From Pegea sp. RAD2-039 (lineage: Eukaryota; Chordata; Thaliacea; Salpida; Salpidae): 64,000 bases of DNA. Position 1 is the first letter of the stretch. Every line of letters begins with the position of its first letter. The notes under the pieces were generated by a model. That model was not told where the DNA came from. It saw only the letters and a list, made by a program, of their open reading frames with translations, and did not search any database. The translations under genes were made by a program, and so were the position numbers. The stretch is from contig JAQGEQ010000071.1 of assembly GCA_034620365.1 (NCBI GenBank), forward strand, positions 1,860,001-1,924,000, given 5' to 3'. Below, one piece after another: positions 52,501-64,000 of the stretch.

Positions 52501-55489
52501 TTTTTAATATTGTTAAAAAGGTTATTTTTATTTTAAACCAAAGAACTAATTAGTTTTTATTTTACCAATGTTTTCTGAATTAATTTCTTTATTAAATGTA
52601 ATTCTGAAAAATAGTGAAAAACGAATAAAAAAGCTACAAAAAAATTTTTGGGAAATTTTCAAATTTTGAAGTCAAAAATATAAATTTTTTATGATAAGAA
52701 GAAAATTTTAATTGTTTTATTAGCTTATACAAATAAGACAAGATATAACAGCAAATGATATTTTGCTATTGTAGAAAACTGTATGTTAAATTTATACAAG
52801 AATTTAAACCTTTAAAAGATACCAAAATGATAGAATTTTTATTTTTGGCTATCTTACAAAATGTTACAATTTTAATGATTTTGTTTGTACATATGAAAGT
52901 GGTTTGTAATTTTATTTAAAAACTGATTTCTTACTGCTTGATCTCCGTAAAATTTATTCGTAAAGTTGATTTCCAAATTTTATTTAAAAAAATTATAAAT
53001 CCAAGAAGCACTTAGAATGGAGTTAGACAATATGACGAAACTTTGAAATTACTAGCCACAATTGTTTTGCTGATAAGAATATTTATCGAATTATTTGTCA
53101 TTGGGCATTATCTTAGTATTATCATTATAAAAAATGAAGCCACACTTATAAAATAAATTTTATCAAATGACCGTTTACTTTATCTCTAGATTATTATTAT
53201 TTTTTAATAAATTGGTTTTTAAGAGCATATAATTGGTCTTCCAATAAAATCAGTTTATTTTATAGTCAGTATTCAGTGAGATGCCGAACAAATTTACCTT
53301 TATTTAACAAAAATAGTATCGTATTCAATTTATAATTTTATTGATCACTTTTTTAAATTAACTAAAAACAGAAATTATTATTAATACATTTTTATTTTAA
53401 TAAGATCTAAATAATTACAACTGTTCGGTAATTAACTGCAAAATTTAAACATAATCTTGCAAAAGTTTATTTATTTGTTTAAAAGATAAAAAGATTAGCT
53501 GCATGCTTGTTTAAATTAGTAATATGCTAAAAAGTTAGATAACATTTCTTTTATCAAACTATGTAATGAAATTTAATATCGAATACTGATATACAAAATT
53601 CATCTATATATAATAAAAGTATTTTAAAAAGATAGATATTGTAAAACTTTTAATGTTTGAATTAATGAAAGACTTTTTTTGTGTAGAAATATGTGTAAAT
53701 TATTAATACTGTTTAATTTTAGAAATTTTAGCTTGTCAGAATAATAAAACTTTCACTCAATTTTAAGTCTGTTTTTCAAGCGTTATTTTTTCGAATATTT
53801 AATTTTATAAAAGTAATTTTCTATCTTATAATGTAAAAGACAACTTAGGGCTACCAAAATATTTGATGTTTTTTTTCAAAAAATTACTTAAACTTACCAA
53901 TAATTTATTCTTTTATAAAAAAAAAATGCATAAACTTGGTGATGGCTATTTCATAAAAAACATGCTAATCTATTTTGGGTAGAAAATTCTGTTCAAGATT
54001 GCTAATTGATATTCTAACTTTTGAACATAAAAATTATTGGAGTTATGAAAACATGACTTGTAGTGCAGAAATAATTTTCCTTAATTTAATTATATAGATA
54101 ACGAAAATTAAGTACGCAAAAAGAATAAAAATTAATGATTATTAAATAAATAAAGTTTTAGTAAAAATTGGAAAACGACTGTACAAATATTTTCATCAAT
54201 TTAGTTATATATAATTTTTTGCATATATATAATAATTATATTATTTATTTTTATTCAAGTTTCTTTTATGAATTTTGTAAATATGATAATGAATTTCTTC
54301 TCAATATCTAATAAAGTCAGTCCATGAACCCTGATTTCAGTTCCAAAAGGCTTGAAGTCATCTTTAGTAAAAATATTACCCATCTTGATAACAAGTAAAA
54401 GTTCGTGAACAAAATGTTTTCTTCTTAATCTTAATAAAATGGTTAAAAAGACTTCAATCATAAAAATTTCATATACTTTTTATAGAACCTTTTTGATGTT
54501 TTAGAAAAGTTTGTTTTATTTCTTTACTCTAATAAATTATTTTAAGGGTTTCTTCGAAAACATTATAAGATTCTTTGATAGATTTTGTACCTGAGATTAA
54601 AGCCTGATAACTTAGTCACTGTGTTAGTAAAGTTGCTATTTACTTGTGAAAACTTAATTCAGATCTACACATCAGTTGACAGTGATTTCAGCGACAGTAA
54701 AGAGACTGTAGAACAAGTTACAATTCTGTTAAAATCGATATTTTAACAAAAAAACGAAAATAGAATAACCAATGATGCGAATTCCGCTTCATTCTGTCAC
54801 TATTTAAAATACCAAAAAATATTTTCGAATTACTGATAGCTGTTTAAATAAAAAACATTTTCAGTTTTTTTTTATAATTCTGTTTTATTCTAAAGTAATG
54901 ATAAAGGTTCGTCATAGATGAAGTTACACTTGGAATGTAATTTGCTCCCCGATTTAAATGAAGAAATTTTCATCAAAAGCATATTCTTATATTGTTTTAG
55001 TAACCATTTCTGAAATTGCTATTTAAGTGTTTACAAGTTTCGTGGAAAAATAAAACAATCGCTCGTTCTTACTGATCCCTTAACTTTGGTTTAAGTTAAC
55101 ATCTCTTGCAAGTTTGGTTGAATTTAATGCTTCTGTTGATTGGCTTAAAAAGATTTGATCTTGGAGACAATCATCGCTAATTTGATAAAAGATTTTTGGA
55201 CTTATGGTTTCATTAGATAAATTTAGTTAAATGAAAATGATTTCTTTTGAACGATTGTCTAATGTTTGATAGTTTCAACTTCAGCATCAAGTATGAAAGC
55301 TTTATATAAGTAACAACAGAAAATCAGTTTTCCACTAAAATTTCATTCAGTAAATTTGAAAAATTTTGATGAAGTGAGATTTTGTCTCATTCTATAGTAA
55401 TTAAATCTTTGTGGTAAAAAGTCCACTAAAACTTTAATTTGCCGCATTTTAATTGGTTTGAATCCAATGTAAAGCAGAAAAGTTTAATA

Positions 55490-55700
55490 AAAGTCGGTTG
55501 GCAAGCTCGTTTTTGCACATTGACCTTTGTAAGCTCCTCGACCAGCAAAATCGATCCAAGAAAAATTTGTCACAGAAACAAGTCATGCGCTCGGTGGTCG
55601 TAGGTGCTGAGGACTTGCTTGCTTCTAGAAGCTTGCAGCGACGAATTTATGTTGATCTATAATCTTGAAGAAATTGCCAGCGGTAGAAAAGATGCTTCAG
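55490..55700 (+). other. GC-richer island with overlapping open frames
   Basis: Clearly less AT-rich than the surrounding kilobases. One plus-strand frame is open for about 66 codons and reads LDQQNRSKKNLSQ then QVMRSVVVGAEDLLASR. A second frame at the 3' end reads FMLIYNLEEIASGRKDASD up to a GTAAAT donor-like site. The minus strand is also partly open. Could be one or two exons of an unrecognised gene or a regulatory island. Confidence 0.25.
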
Positions 55701-56247
55701 ATGGTAAATAGAAAATATTATTTATCACAAATATGAAATTACAAAGAAAGTTTTTTAGCTGAAAATTAAACTTTTAGAAAAATTTTTGTGAATGAAGTAA
55801 CTTTGGGTACTTCTCTAAGTTTTCTTTTGCACGCGAGTTAAACAATGGAAGTTTTGCTAATTGACATAAATATTGGCAAAAATACAAAATTTATTTAGAA
55901 GTTTTTGTAAGCATTAAAGTAAGCTGTTCTAAAAACTAATTCAATTAATTAAGATCAATAAAAGTGATATTTAGAAATGTAGAAGAGCTTTTGAAGATGA
56001 AGACTCGATTGTTTCCAGACACGATTTGCAAAATGTTATATTTAAAAGACGACTGGATAGCAAAAACCATCACTTGATTCTGATCATGTATTCAAGCAAC
56101 AAAACCTCAAATCGATCTCGATTTTATGATTTTCATTAAAAAAAATTTTGCAAATACAAAAAAAATAAAAAGGAAATCCATTACGCATAGCTGAATAGAG
56201 CAGGGAGTAAATGTCTGATTGGAGATTCGAAAATTAAGAAAATCTTG

Positions 56248-59200
56248 TCAGACGTAAGCGTTTCTTTTATCAGCTCTTTGAAAGTCAGCTGTATCATAAA
56301 AGTCACTGGGAGGTGAATCATAATCATCGTTGATGGTAGGTGGAGCTGGGAGACGTCGTTGTGATTGGCGGTTGGTTCGTCGTTGTGACGATTGACGGCG
56401 ACGACGATCTGCATGACGCGAGATATCTGTGTCACTTTGAGCTCCACGATTTCGACGTTTCCTTGACAACTGCCGATTGACGTGTGGATTCCGACAACTC
56501 TTTGCTGATCGAATCGTATCATATTCAGGTTCACTTGTTTCATCGATTACTCCTGCTGCTGCTGGAGGTACAACATCTTGATAATCATCTGAAAAGTCTT
56601 CTGAAGGACATCTCTTCTTATCTTCTCCATTTCTCACTCCTGGAGCTTCATCTTCATATACAAAGTCCTCAGGTCTATAACTCCCATTTCTTCGTCGAAA
56701 CCGGCGATCAATTGATATCGAATCATTTTCAGCAGGATCTCGCTTTTCGTATACAGCCATCGTACCGTTGACAGTGGTGGTGGAAGGTGCCCTGCTGGGT
56801 TTGTACTCTGAAAGAAGACATGAATAAGAAGTTGACAAAGATGGGACTTTAAGAAGAATGTTTGTAATTTGAGAGGAAGATAAAAGTTATTTTAGGAGTA
56901 CTTCAGTTAATTATCATAGAAACAAACTGGTGAAAGTTGACACCAGTTCATTTGAATCATTAAAAACTGTTGAAAGTATATTTGGTTTCCTCTAAAAATC
57001 ATGAGGTAGTAATTAGGATATCATAAACTTAGCAATCCACCCAATTGACAAATTTTCTTTTAAATTCAACGATTTTTATGAGCAAGTTACTTTTCATTCG
57101 TACCTCGGTTACAAGCTGATTGCTCACTTACAACTTAGTTTTGTATTTTGCTTTTAATCATCAGTTTCAATTTTTTCTACCATTTGGGAATTTTCAAATG
57201 ACAAAAGAAGAAAGAATAAGAAAAGTTCGGATTGAAGTGAGATAGTAAATCATGAATTAATCAATAAAAGAAACTTACTGCTGGCTCGGGATGTTCTTCC
57301 CATAGTGTTATGTAGAGATAAATTTTGCATTTCAATATCTTCTGAGCCTTAAAAAAAAGAAAAAAAAGAATTGATAACTTAATTTTCAATCAATTACTTC
57401 CAACTTAATCTTTTTATCTACAAAACACGACAACTTAAATTTATCTATAAGTAGAAGATAAAAAATAGAAATATTGAAGAAGTTGATATGAAGTAGCCTG
57501 GGTAGTTGAGGTTTTTACAAACTTCAAGTAGCAACAAAAAACTTAATGAATTATTAATTACTGGAAATGTCCATATATCTTAGAAACAACATAATTTAAC
57601 AGTAAATAAAAAAACTGAGGAGAAGCAATCAAAAATTTATGAATGACATCAAAAAACCAGTTAAAAAAGTTTTAATCTAATTAAAGTAAAAGATTACATC
57701 TCAAGTTTACTTATGATAAAGTGAATTTTGACTAGAAAAGCTAATGAGCCATTTAAGTTGAAGCTAAAAGTAAATGAAATAATCGGATACAGAAAAGTAA
57801 GTATTCAATTACCCATCATAGCATCTTCCTCAGCAACAGTATCCATCGATGTCACTGTATTATTGAGCAGATATGCGCTACTTAGCCGACGTGGCCTGTG
57901 GCTGTTTAGTGTGTTGTGAGGCATCGGGTTAGTTGCTAGTTGAATAAGTTGGTCTTGAAGAATAGCTTGATGTTGTGGAGGTAGCATTGGTACAGCCCCA
58001 TTCATACCATTCATAATAATGAAATGCATTCTCCTCTCTTTGATATGAGTATAGTTGACAGCATGTAGAACAGCAAATAAAACCTATGAAAAAATCTTCA
58101 GTTTTGATCGAACCAATTGAAATTGATGATTAAAAATTAAATTTTTGGCAACACTAATAGACATATATTTGTGTAGTCACCAAATACACTTTGCTGTTAA
58201 TGATTTAGGTTAAAATTTACGTCACTGGTTCAAAACTAGGCTCTAAACACACGAAAAAGAAGATTGTTTAATAAAACTTTTTTTATAAATTACAAATTCA
58301 TATGACTAACAATAAATAAATCAAATGATGTAAAACCAGCGTCTTAGTCTAAAACACCAACTACAATTGGCAAATAAAACAATCGATAAACCTTTTGCAT
58401 TTTAGTTTAAAAATACAAGTATCAAAAAGTGAATACTATTTTAAGGATAATAAAATTTGACGGAATTTTCAGCTAAGTTGACAAGAATAAGTATGCCACT
58501 TGTGAATTCTCAACTGAGACTTTTATTTTTCATTAAATGCTGACAGCTAAGCAAAAATTAAAATATTTTTTGAGTAAGCAGTTTGTTGTGTATAAACAGA
58601 ATAGAAATTTTCAACAAACGTATCAAGATAAGGTCTAAAACATGAAGCAGTTGATGATAAAGTAAAAACTCAACTGTTTATTTAGTAGTTGAAACTGTAT
58701 AAATACTACAAACTAGATGATAAATTACTAAATAAATGTTTACAAGAGACAAAATTAAAAAAATACTTTTTAAAGATTGTATAATTGTTAGTAAACATCT
58801 AAATTTGAATTTTACAACAAATTGACGTAGGAAAAAAAGATTCTTTGTACAACAGCATTTGTCAATTATTAACCAAACCTTTAAAACTGTTCACCAATTA
58901 AATCGAAAAAGTATTATTGCAATCTGTAACAAAACCACAGATCTAACCTTTTAACAAGCTTTCAAAATCCAATGAAAAAAACTCCCAATTAAAGATAAAG
59001 TCATAAATAGCAGTTAAGCTAACGGATTGCCATTAAATATTTATATGATAAGTTAGAAGATTATTGATAGATAATTATATAAATATTTAATTATAAAAAC
59101 TTGAAGGTGTTTGTTTCTTAAATTAGAAACGCTAAAGGTGAAATAAAACAGATAAAACAATTAGTTGCGGTTTTACTTTGAAGGATTTTAATATTACCAA

Positions 59201-62195
59201 CTGCAAATCAGACCTGAATACAAGTAGAGTTATAAACCATATTGTTATAACAAACAGAAATCAATTTCTGAATCTTTCTAGCAGCCTGATAGCTGCTTTT
59301 TTATTACTCTCAGCAAAACAACACATTCCTTTCTTTGAGTGACTTTCAAAGAGGTTTTTTGCGCTTTAAGAAATTTATCAAATTATTTTTCAGTGTTGAT
59401 GTGAAAGCTCAAAGTACTGAACTTGTTGTAATATATGATTGGTGGAATTTTGAAAGAAAACATAAAAAAAATGTAGAAAATGAACCATGAAAAAATAAAC
59501 AAATATTATGTGATTGAAAGTAGAAATTGTATCTACGTAGATTAGAAAACTTTCACAAATATCAGATATCATTTAGTAATCTTGTTTTCTTTTTCAATGT
59601 ACACAAGAATAAAGCAAGTGAATGAACAAGCAAACCCTGGAGCTAGTCTAGCGGCCTTTACGTTGGATTACGTAAAAATCGATGAGTAAATAATAAAAGA
59701 GAGAAAGTTCAAAAAAAATTATAAAAATTAATCAACTAGCTGCGAGGTAAAGACTGCCAATAAAAATTCAAATCAAATTACAATTTGAGACAGGGTGGGG
59801 GATATTTAGTTTCTAGTGAACTAAAGAACTTAAGAGAAAGATTAAAGAAGAAAACAAAGAAATTTGAAACGGTGGATAAATAAAACTGAGTAGATAGGGA
59901 AGAGTGGAAAGACAACGAGTCATATAATGACTCATATATAATAGCTTGACAACAAATCTGAAACTCACCATAACAACCATGTTGATGGTTGCACAGATAG
60001 AAGCCACCACAAAAAGCGAATATGTTGAGTAGTACTAGAAAAAATTTGAAAAGTAATTATCAAAATCTTAAAAGAAAATTTAACTAAAATATTCAAAAAT
60101 TTTGTTCTAAAAATTTAGAAATTAGTTATGAAATGATAAAAGTTGTCAAATAGAAATTGTTGTAATCTTTAAAAGACTTACATTATCACAAAGATTGTTC
60201 AAATCACCACCAGATGAAGGTTTCACTTCACCCTTATAAGCACAAATTAATCCATAAAAGTTCTCTTTTTGGTCTCTAAAATTGATCAAGCCTGCAGTAA
60301 AAAATAATCATTAAATGGAATTGATTAAGTGAAAGCTAATAGTGAAGAAAATTAATAAAAAATGGTTGAAAATATTAATAATTTTATAACATTTATAGAA
60401 ATATAAAATTTAAAACCAAAATAACATTTTGTAGTTTTCTACATTTGAGAAGTTTTTTTTTGTACTTTTATCGGCAATCAGTTTTCTATAAACACAATTG
60501 TAAAAGTACAAATATTTTAAAGGTGAATATTGCTCATTAGTATCTCAACAAAAGCTACTTTTCCTTTTAGCATCGAAATAAATAGTTCAAATTAATTCTC
60601 ATCTAGCAAATCAAGTATTTGCTCTTTCATTGAAAAACCACTTTGGTGTTTAAACAGTCATGTAAGAAAATTGTTTAACACTTTTTGAGAATTTCATTTA
60701 ATTTTTTACAATTTTAATGACTAATTTGCTCTTTTAGTTCAACAATTTTAAAAATTGTATTTAAATACCTTAATGTTATATATAACACGTAAGATTTTGC
60801 AATTTAAATATTGATTTAATTCTGTTTTTATAATAGTTTTGCTAAAAACAAACAAACTTTATTTACATTTGATGCTATATTATTGGACAAAATATTTTTG
60901 AGAAACTATTTTCTAGATAATTAACGATTCAGAAAGAAAATATTTATTTGAATTTTATTAAAGTCTTTTTCAAATTGAAGAACAAACCAACCTAGTTGAA
61001 GTAGATCCACACAAATTTCTCTGTATACACTTTTGTCATGCCATTTATTTGAATGTAAATCATTACAACGTTTCTCAGTCAGTTTCCATTCAATTAAAGG
61101 TAGACAAGAAAGTGAAGTTATTACAAGCCATATAATAGCTAAGAAAACTGAATAACCAGTTAGCTGTAGAAAAAAATGAAATGTAAATTGATCATAAGAA
61201 AAAAACTTCAACAAAAAATAACTTCAAATATTAGATTTTCAATTTAGAAAATACTTTGTATGATGTAAACAACAAGTTATTACCATAACAAAGTATGAGT
61301 ATAAATATTTTATATTTATTATAAACATACACAACTAAGCATAACTTAAAATTTAGCTCACCCAACTTGAGCATGTCATTTTTCTAATAACTGAATCTTT
61401 ATCTGATAAAGTGGGATCTCGACAAAACATCTTTTTACTTCTTACTGAATCCCACATGAACAATAGAGAATTTAATCCCATATAAATCACCATAAAAATC
61501 ATCAAATTTTGAACAACTCCAAATCTGTTTCAAAAAAAGGTTTATTAACAAATATCTTTTATAACCTACTTATTGACAAATGTAATTTTTTTCTAAACAT
61601 TTTAGTGAGGAAAACAAAAATGATAAAAATGCTTAAAGTTTTTGAAATATATCAAAATCATATATATTTTTTGTTTTTAACCAACTTTAATGGTAGAAAA
61701 AACTGTGCCTGACAAATTTGTAAGAACAAGTAAAATATACAGTCAAAAGTAATTAAGAAATATATACAAGAAAACATATTTTATAATAATCATTGTAAGC
61801 AGTGAGTCTAAATGAAACAATCTAATCACTTACACATATGGAATATTAGTAGGTTTATTATCAGCTGATGACCCAGGAAATGAATTTTCATCTGAAGGTA
61901 CATCTAAAGCTGGATTTCCAAAACCTAGAATTTGAATTAAAAAATAATAAATTTTGAGATAAAAAAGCTGACTACATCTAGATGAAGTCTTTATAAAAAA
62001 AAGATGATACTTATCAATAAAATCACAAATTATCTCAATTATCAAATAATACTATATCAAAATACCTTTCTTTGGACCATATTCTTTCAAAAGCTCTAAT
62101 GTGTCACTTAATCCTTTATAACCCAAAAAAGTAAAAATAACAGAGGATAGAAAAGAAATGATAGTCAACACAAAAGTCGTCGCACTACACCTCAT
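56248..62195 (-). CDS. M6/PLP-family proteolipid membrane protein
   Basis: Four-membrane-span protein of the PLP/DM20/M6 family, plasma-membrane proteins of neurons, glia and epithelia (family knowledge). Exons: 62195-62066, 61924-61834, 61524-61362, 61163-60992, 60291-60182, 60034-59969, 58083-57813, 57347-57279, 56807-56248; all phases close: 543 residues, about twice the family's usual 240-330. TM1 is FVLTIISFLSSVIFTFLG, TM2 VVQNLMIFMVIYMGLNSLLF, TM3 SVFLAIIWLVITSLSCLPLI. The second outer loop has the expected four cysteines (RC..EICVD..LICAY..NLCDN), with ICVDLLQLGLIN like PLP's LCADARMYGVLP. TM4 is LFVVASICATINMVVM into VLFAVLHAVNYTHIKER. Residues about 260-543 are a cytoplasmic tail with an Arg-rich block (RHADRRRRQSSQRR), acidic patches and a C-terminal NAYV that could bind PDZ domains. 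The family call rests on topology and cysteine pattern. Confidence 0.75.
58084..59968 (-). other. Large intron of the M6/PLP-like gene
   Basis: About 1.9 kb between the TM4 exons. AT-rich, no embedded gene or repeat recognised. Confidence 0.55.
60292..60991 (-). other. Intron of the M6/PLP-like gene
   Basis: About 700 bp between the two halves of the second outer loop. Nothing recognised inside it. Confidence 0.5.
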
Positions 62196-63086
62196 CACTT
62201 GGACTTTGAAAAAATCTAATTATAATAAATGTTCTAAAAAGTTTGAAAAACTTAATTCTGAAAAAGATTAGTCATTGTAACAAACTAGTAGACATAATTC
62301 AATTAAACAAGTCATTTAAAAATAAGATTAATATAAGAATATAAAAAGAATAAATCAAGTAGTACAGTAAAAAAAGCATTTTGAATCATATTTGCAACAC
62401 AATTTTATACATTTACAAAAAATACTTATCAACAGTTTGTTTGTGAAATAAATTTTTTCTTACAAAATTTATGTTTAAAAATCATACAAATTTCATAAAA
62501 GATAAAATTACTAGAAAACAAGTTAATGCCATAAAATGACATAAACATAGATAAAAACATTTTCATTGATAAAAATTTAACATTTGACTGAGTGGCTTAG
62601 TATACATTATTAAAATATGAAAATAACTAGACATTAATCTATATATCATTTAATTATTTGTCTAGTTAATAAATATTTATAATGTAAAACATTAAAACAA
62701 TTATGTTCTATAAATAAATATGAGGTGAAGAATTTTGAATAAAATTTTATATAAATTGAAAGCTCAATAAGATATAAAATTCATCAATAAAATTCTAAAA
62801 GAAAAATTAAATTGTAATTAGTAGATATTACAAAAATTCAATCATTATACAAACATTAAGTATTTCAAAATACTAAATATAAATCATTATAGAAATAACA
62901 GATCTGTAATAATTAAAACATTTGAATCAATTAACTTTTAGTACTAATAATAATCATTTATTTAAAAGACTTATCCTGAAAACTTTAGAAAATTTATAGA
63001 GGGAAAAAGCAACAACGATTTCGCAAGTAACTACAATATTTGATTATCTAAATTTATATCTCTTAGTTACACGATTCAACTTATAC

Positions 63087-63155
63087 CTAATATCTTTGAT
63101 AGTCTAAATATCCAGATCAACCAGAGTAACACACAGCAGACATGCGCAAATAGAG
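63087..63155 (-). other. Probable non-coding first exon of the M6/PLP-like gene, with a uORF
   Basis: Starts about 25-30 bp downstream of a TATA box and ends at a GTATAAG donor (exon end 63087). The next exon begins at 62215 after a TAATTAG acceptor, 20 nt before the start codon at 62195. A 9-codon upstream ORF (ATG at 63143, TGA at 63117) lies within it. GC content is higher than the flanks. Inferred from signals only. Confidence 0.45.
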
Positions 63156-63177
63156 AACAGTGCAGACTGCTCTGCTG

Positions 63178-63186
63178 TTTTATATA
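63178..63186 (-). promoter_or_regulatory. TATA box (TATATAAAA)
   Basis: On the minus strand, followed by a GC-richer stretch and the candidate first exon of the M6/PLP-like gene, at the spacing expected of a core promoter. Confidence 0.5.
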
Positions 63187-63189
63187 TTC

Positions 63190-64000
63190 CCACGGTTTGA
63201 ATAAGCTAATTAATAAATTAGAGTAGACCAAAATGGATTTATACATAGCAACAGTTAGTAGATATGCTTTCTTTTTAGAATCAATGATAAAAAAATATAA
63301 TGTGAATTAAATTAGCTTTATTAAATATTTTTCATTTAAATCTAATATCTTATTTAAACTTTTTTAGTTATTATACTCTACTATCCTTTTCAACAGCTTC
63401 TGTGTATGATTCGAACCCTAATGTTGTGCTTCTAATCTAAATTTTAGAATATTTGACTTCCCATAGTCTTTCTTAAAGTTGATATTGCATATATTGACTG
63501 TTTATAAGACTGTATTACAAAATGATGGAAAAGTCATCTTCTAGATACTATTCAAGCCTTCTGCCAGAAGAAGCTTCTAATTGTTTTATTTTTTATTAAT
63601 TTTATAGAATATCTTACCAATAAAACATCAAACTTTTTAAACATGATTAATTTGAAAAATATTTGTTTTGATATACTTTAAATATTAAAATGTTATTAGT
63701 GATTTCAAACTGTAGTTTTGATTTATTGTGAGGAAATTCAATGTAGTTCTTTATCTTCGGCTGTAAAATGTCCCATCATTAAGATAAAATTTAATATTGA
63801 GAAAATATTACAGGTACCTAATTTTGGCTTCAAGCTTTTTCAGAGAACTCGTTTTGAGCTCGATAGAATTTATCCAAATATTAAAAATTTAGAATCTTTT
63901 AAATTTACATGAAAGAAAAGTTTTTAGAGAAAGATTAACTAAATTCTTAAGATTAGCAAAAAATTTCTCGTTTCACCGATCTACACTTATGGATTTAAAA
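63190..64000. other. Right-edge region, no supported gene
   Basis: AT-rich. A 64-codon plus-strand frame at 63718-63912 was examined and is not recognised; it may be an exon cut off by the window edge or chance. Confidence 0.35.

Larger units (their letters stand above)
48042..56247. other. Long AT-rich region without a supported gene
   Basis: About 8.2 kb between ATG5 and the M6/PLP-like gene. Minus-strand frames at 49356-49568 (70 residues, ATG start) and 54255-54461 (68 residues) were examined; neither matches a family I know nor has convincing splice partners. A GC-richer island at about 55490-55700 is listed separately. The rest is AT-rich with short homopolymers and no recognised repeats or RNA genes. 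Confidence 0.4.

Noticed and set aside
54255..54461. 68-codon minus-strand frame
   Set aside because: AT-rich hydrophobic composition, no splice context and no recognised family.
63718..63912. 64-codon plus-strand frame near the right edge
   Set aside because: No family recognised and no supporting signals; could be an exon of a gene outside the window but this cannot be shown.

Overview
The window is animal nuclear DNA: AT-rich, standard code, with genes split by short canonical GT-AG introns (many 45-80 bp). The gene set points to a metazoan with flagellated sperm, most likely an invertebrate: a CatSper sperm channel, an M6/PLP proteolipid protein, ARHGEF17, a Golgi beta-1,4-galactosyltransferase, TSR1, ATG5 and an SLC25A32-type mitochondrial carrier. 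I cannot name the phylum or species from the sequence. Exon models were built by hand from splice signals, reading-frame continuity and recalled family motifs. Exon lengths close in frame across every gene, which is the main reason for confidence.

Layout. 1-1065: relic of a non-LTR retrotransposon (family B, minus strand, running off the left edge). 2422-4331 (-): beta-1,4-galactosyltransferase. 6715-8621 (+): CatSper4-like channel subunit. 9222-10140 and 12441-12535 (+): broken copies of a second non-LTR family (A). 12597-12836: an inverted copy of an ARHGEF17 exon end plus a short minisatellite. 14608-16262 (+): SLC25A32-like carrier. 17683-30929 (-): ARHGEF17 orthologue, 24 coding exons, about 2044 residues, carrying two minisatellites in introns. 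33990-39960 (-): degenerate family A and family B retrotransposons. 42688-46721 (-): TSR1, 16 exons. 47259-48041 (-): ATG5, in one exon. 48300-56200: long AT-rich stretch with no gene I can support. 56248-62195 (-): M6/PLP-family four-membrane-span protein with a long arginine-rich tail; a TATA box and an upstream non-coding exon lie near 63.1 kb.

The genes are unrelated housekeeping, signalling and tissue-specific genes. I see no operon, gene cluster or defence-type system. The most unusual content is repeat-related: a 26-bp minisatellite that fills an ARHGEF17 intron and has a 338-bp (13-unit) higher-order period; a short, apparently ancestral-length copy of the same exon-intron boundary in inverted orientation 6 kb away; a second intronic minisatellite that repeats a CACGTG E-box; and a retrotransposon family recognisable by a conserved 3' hairpin. 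I did not find a convincing undescribed biological system.
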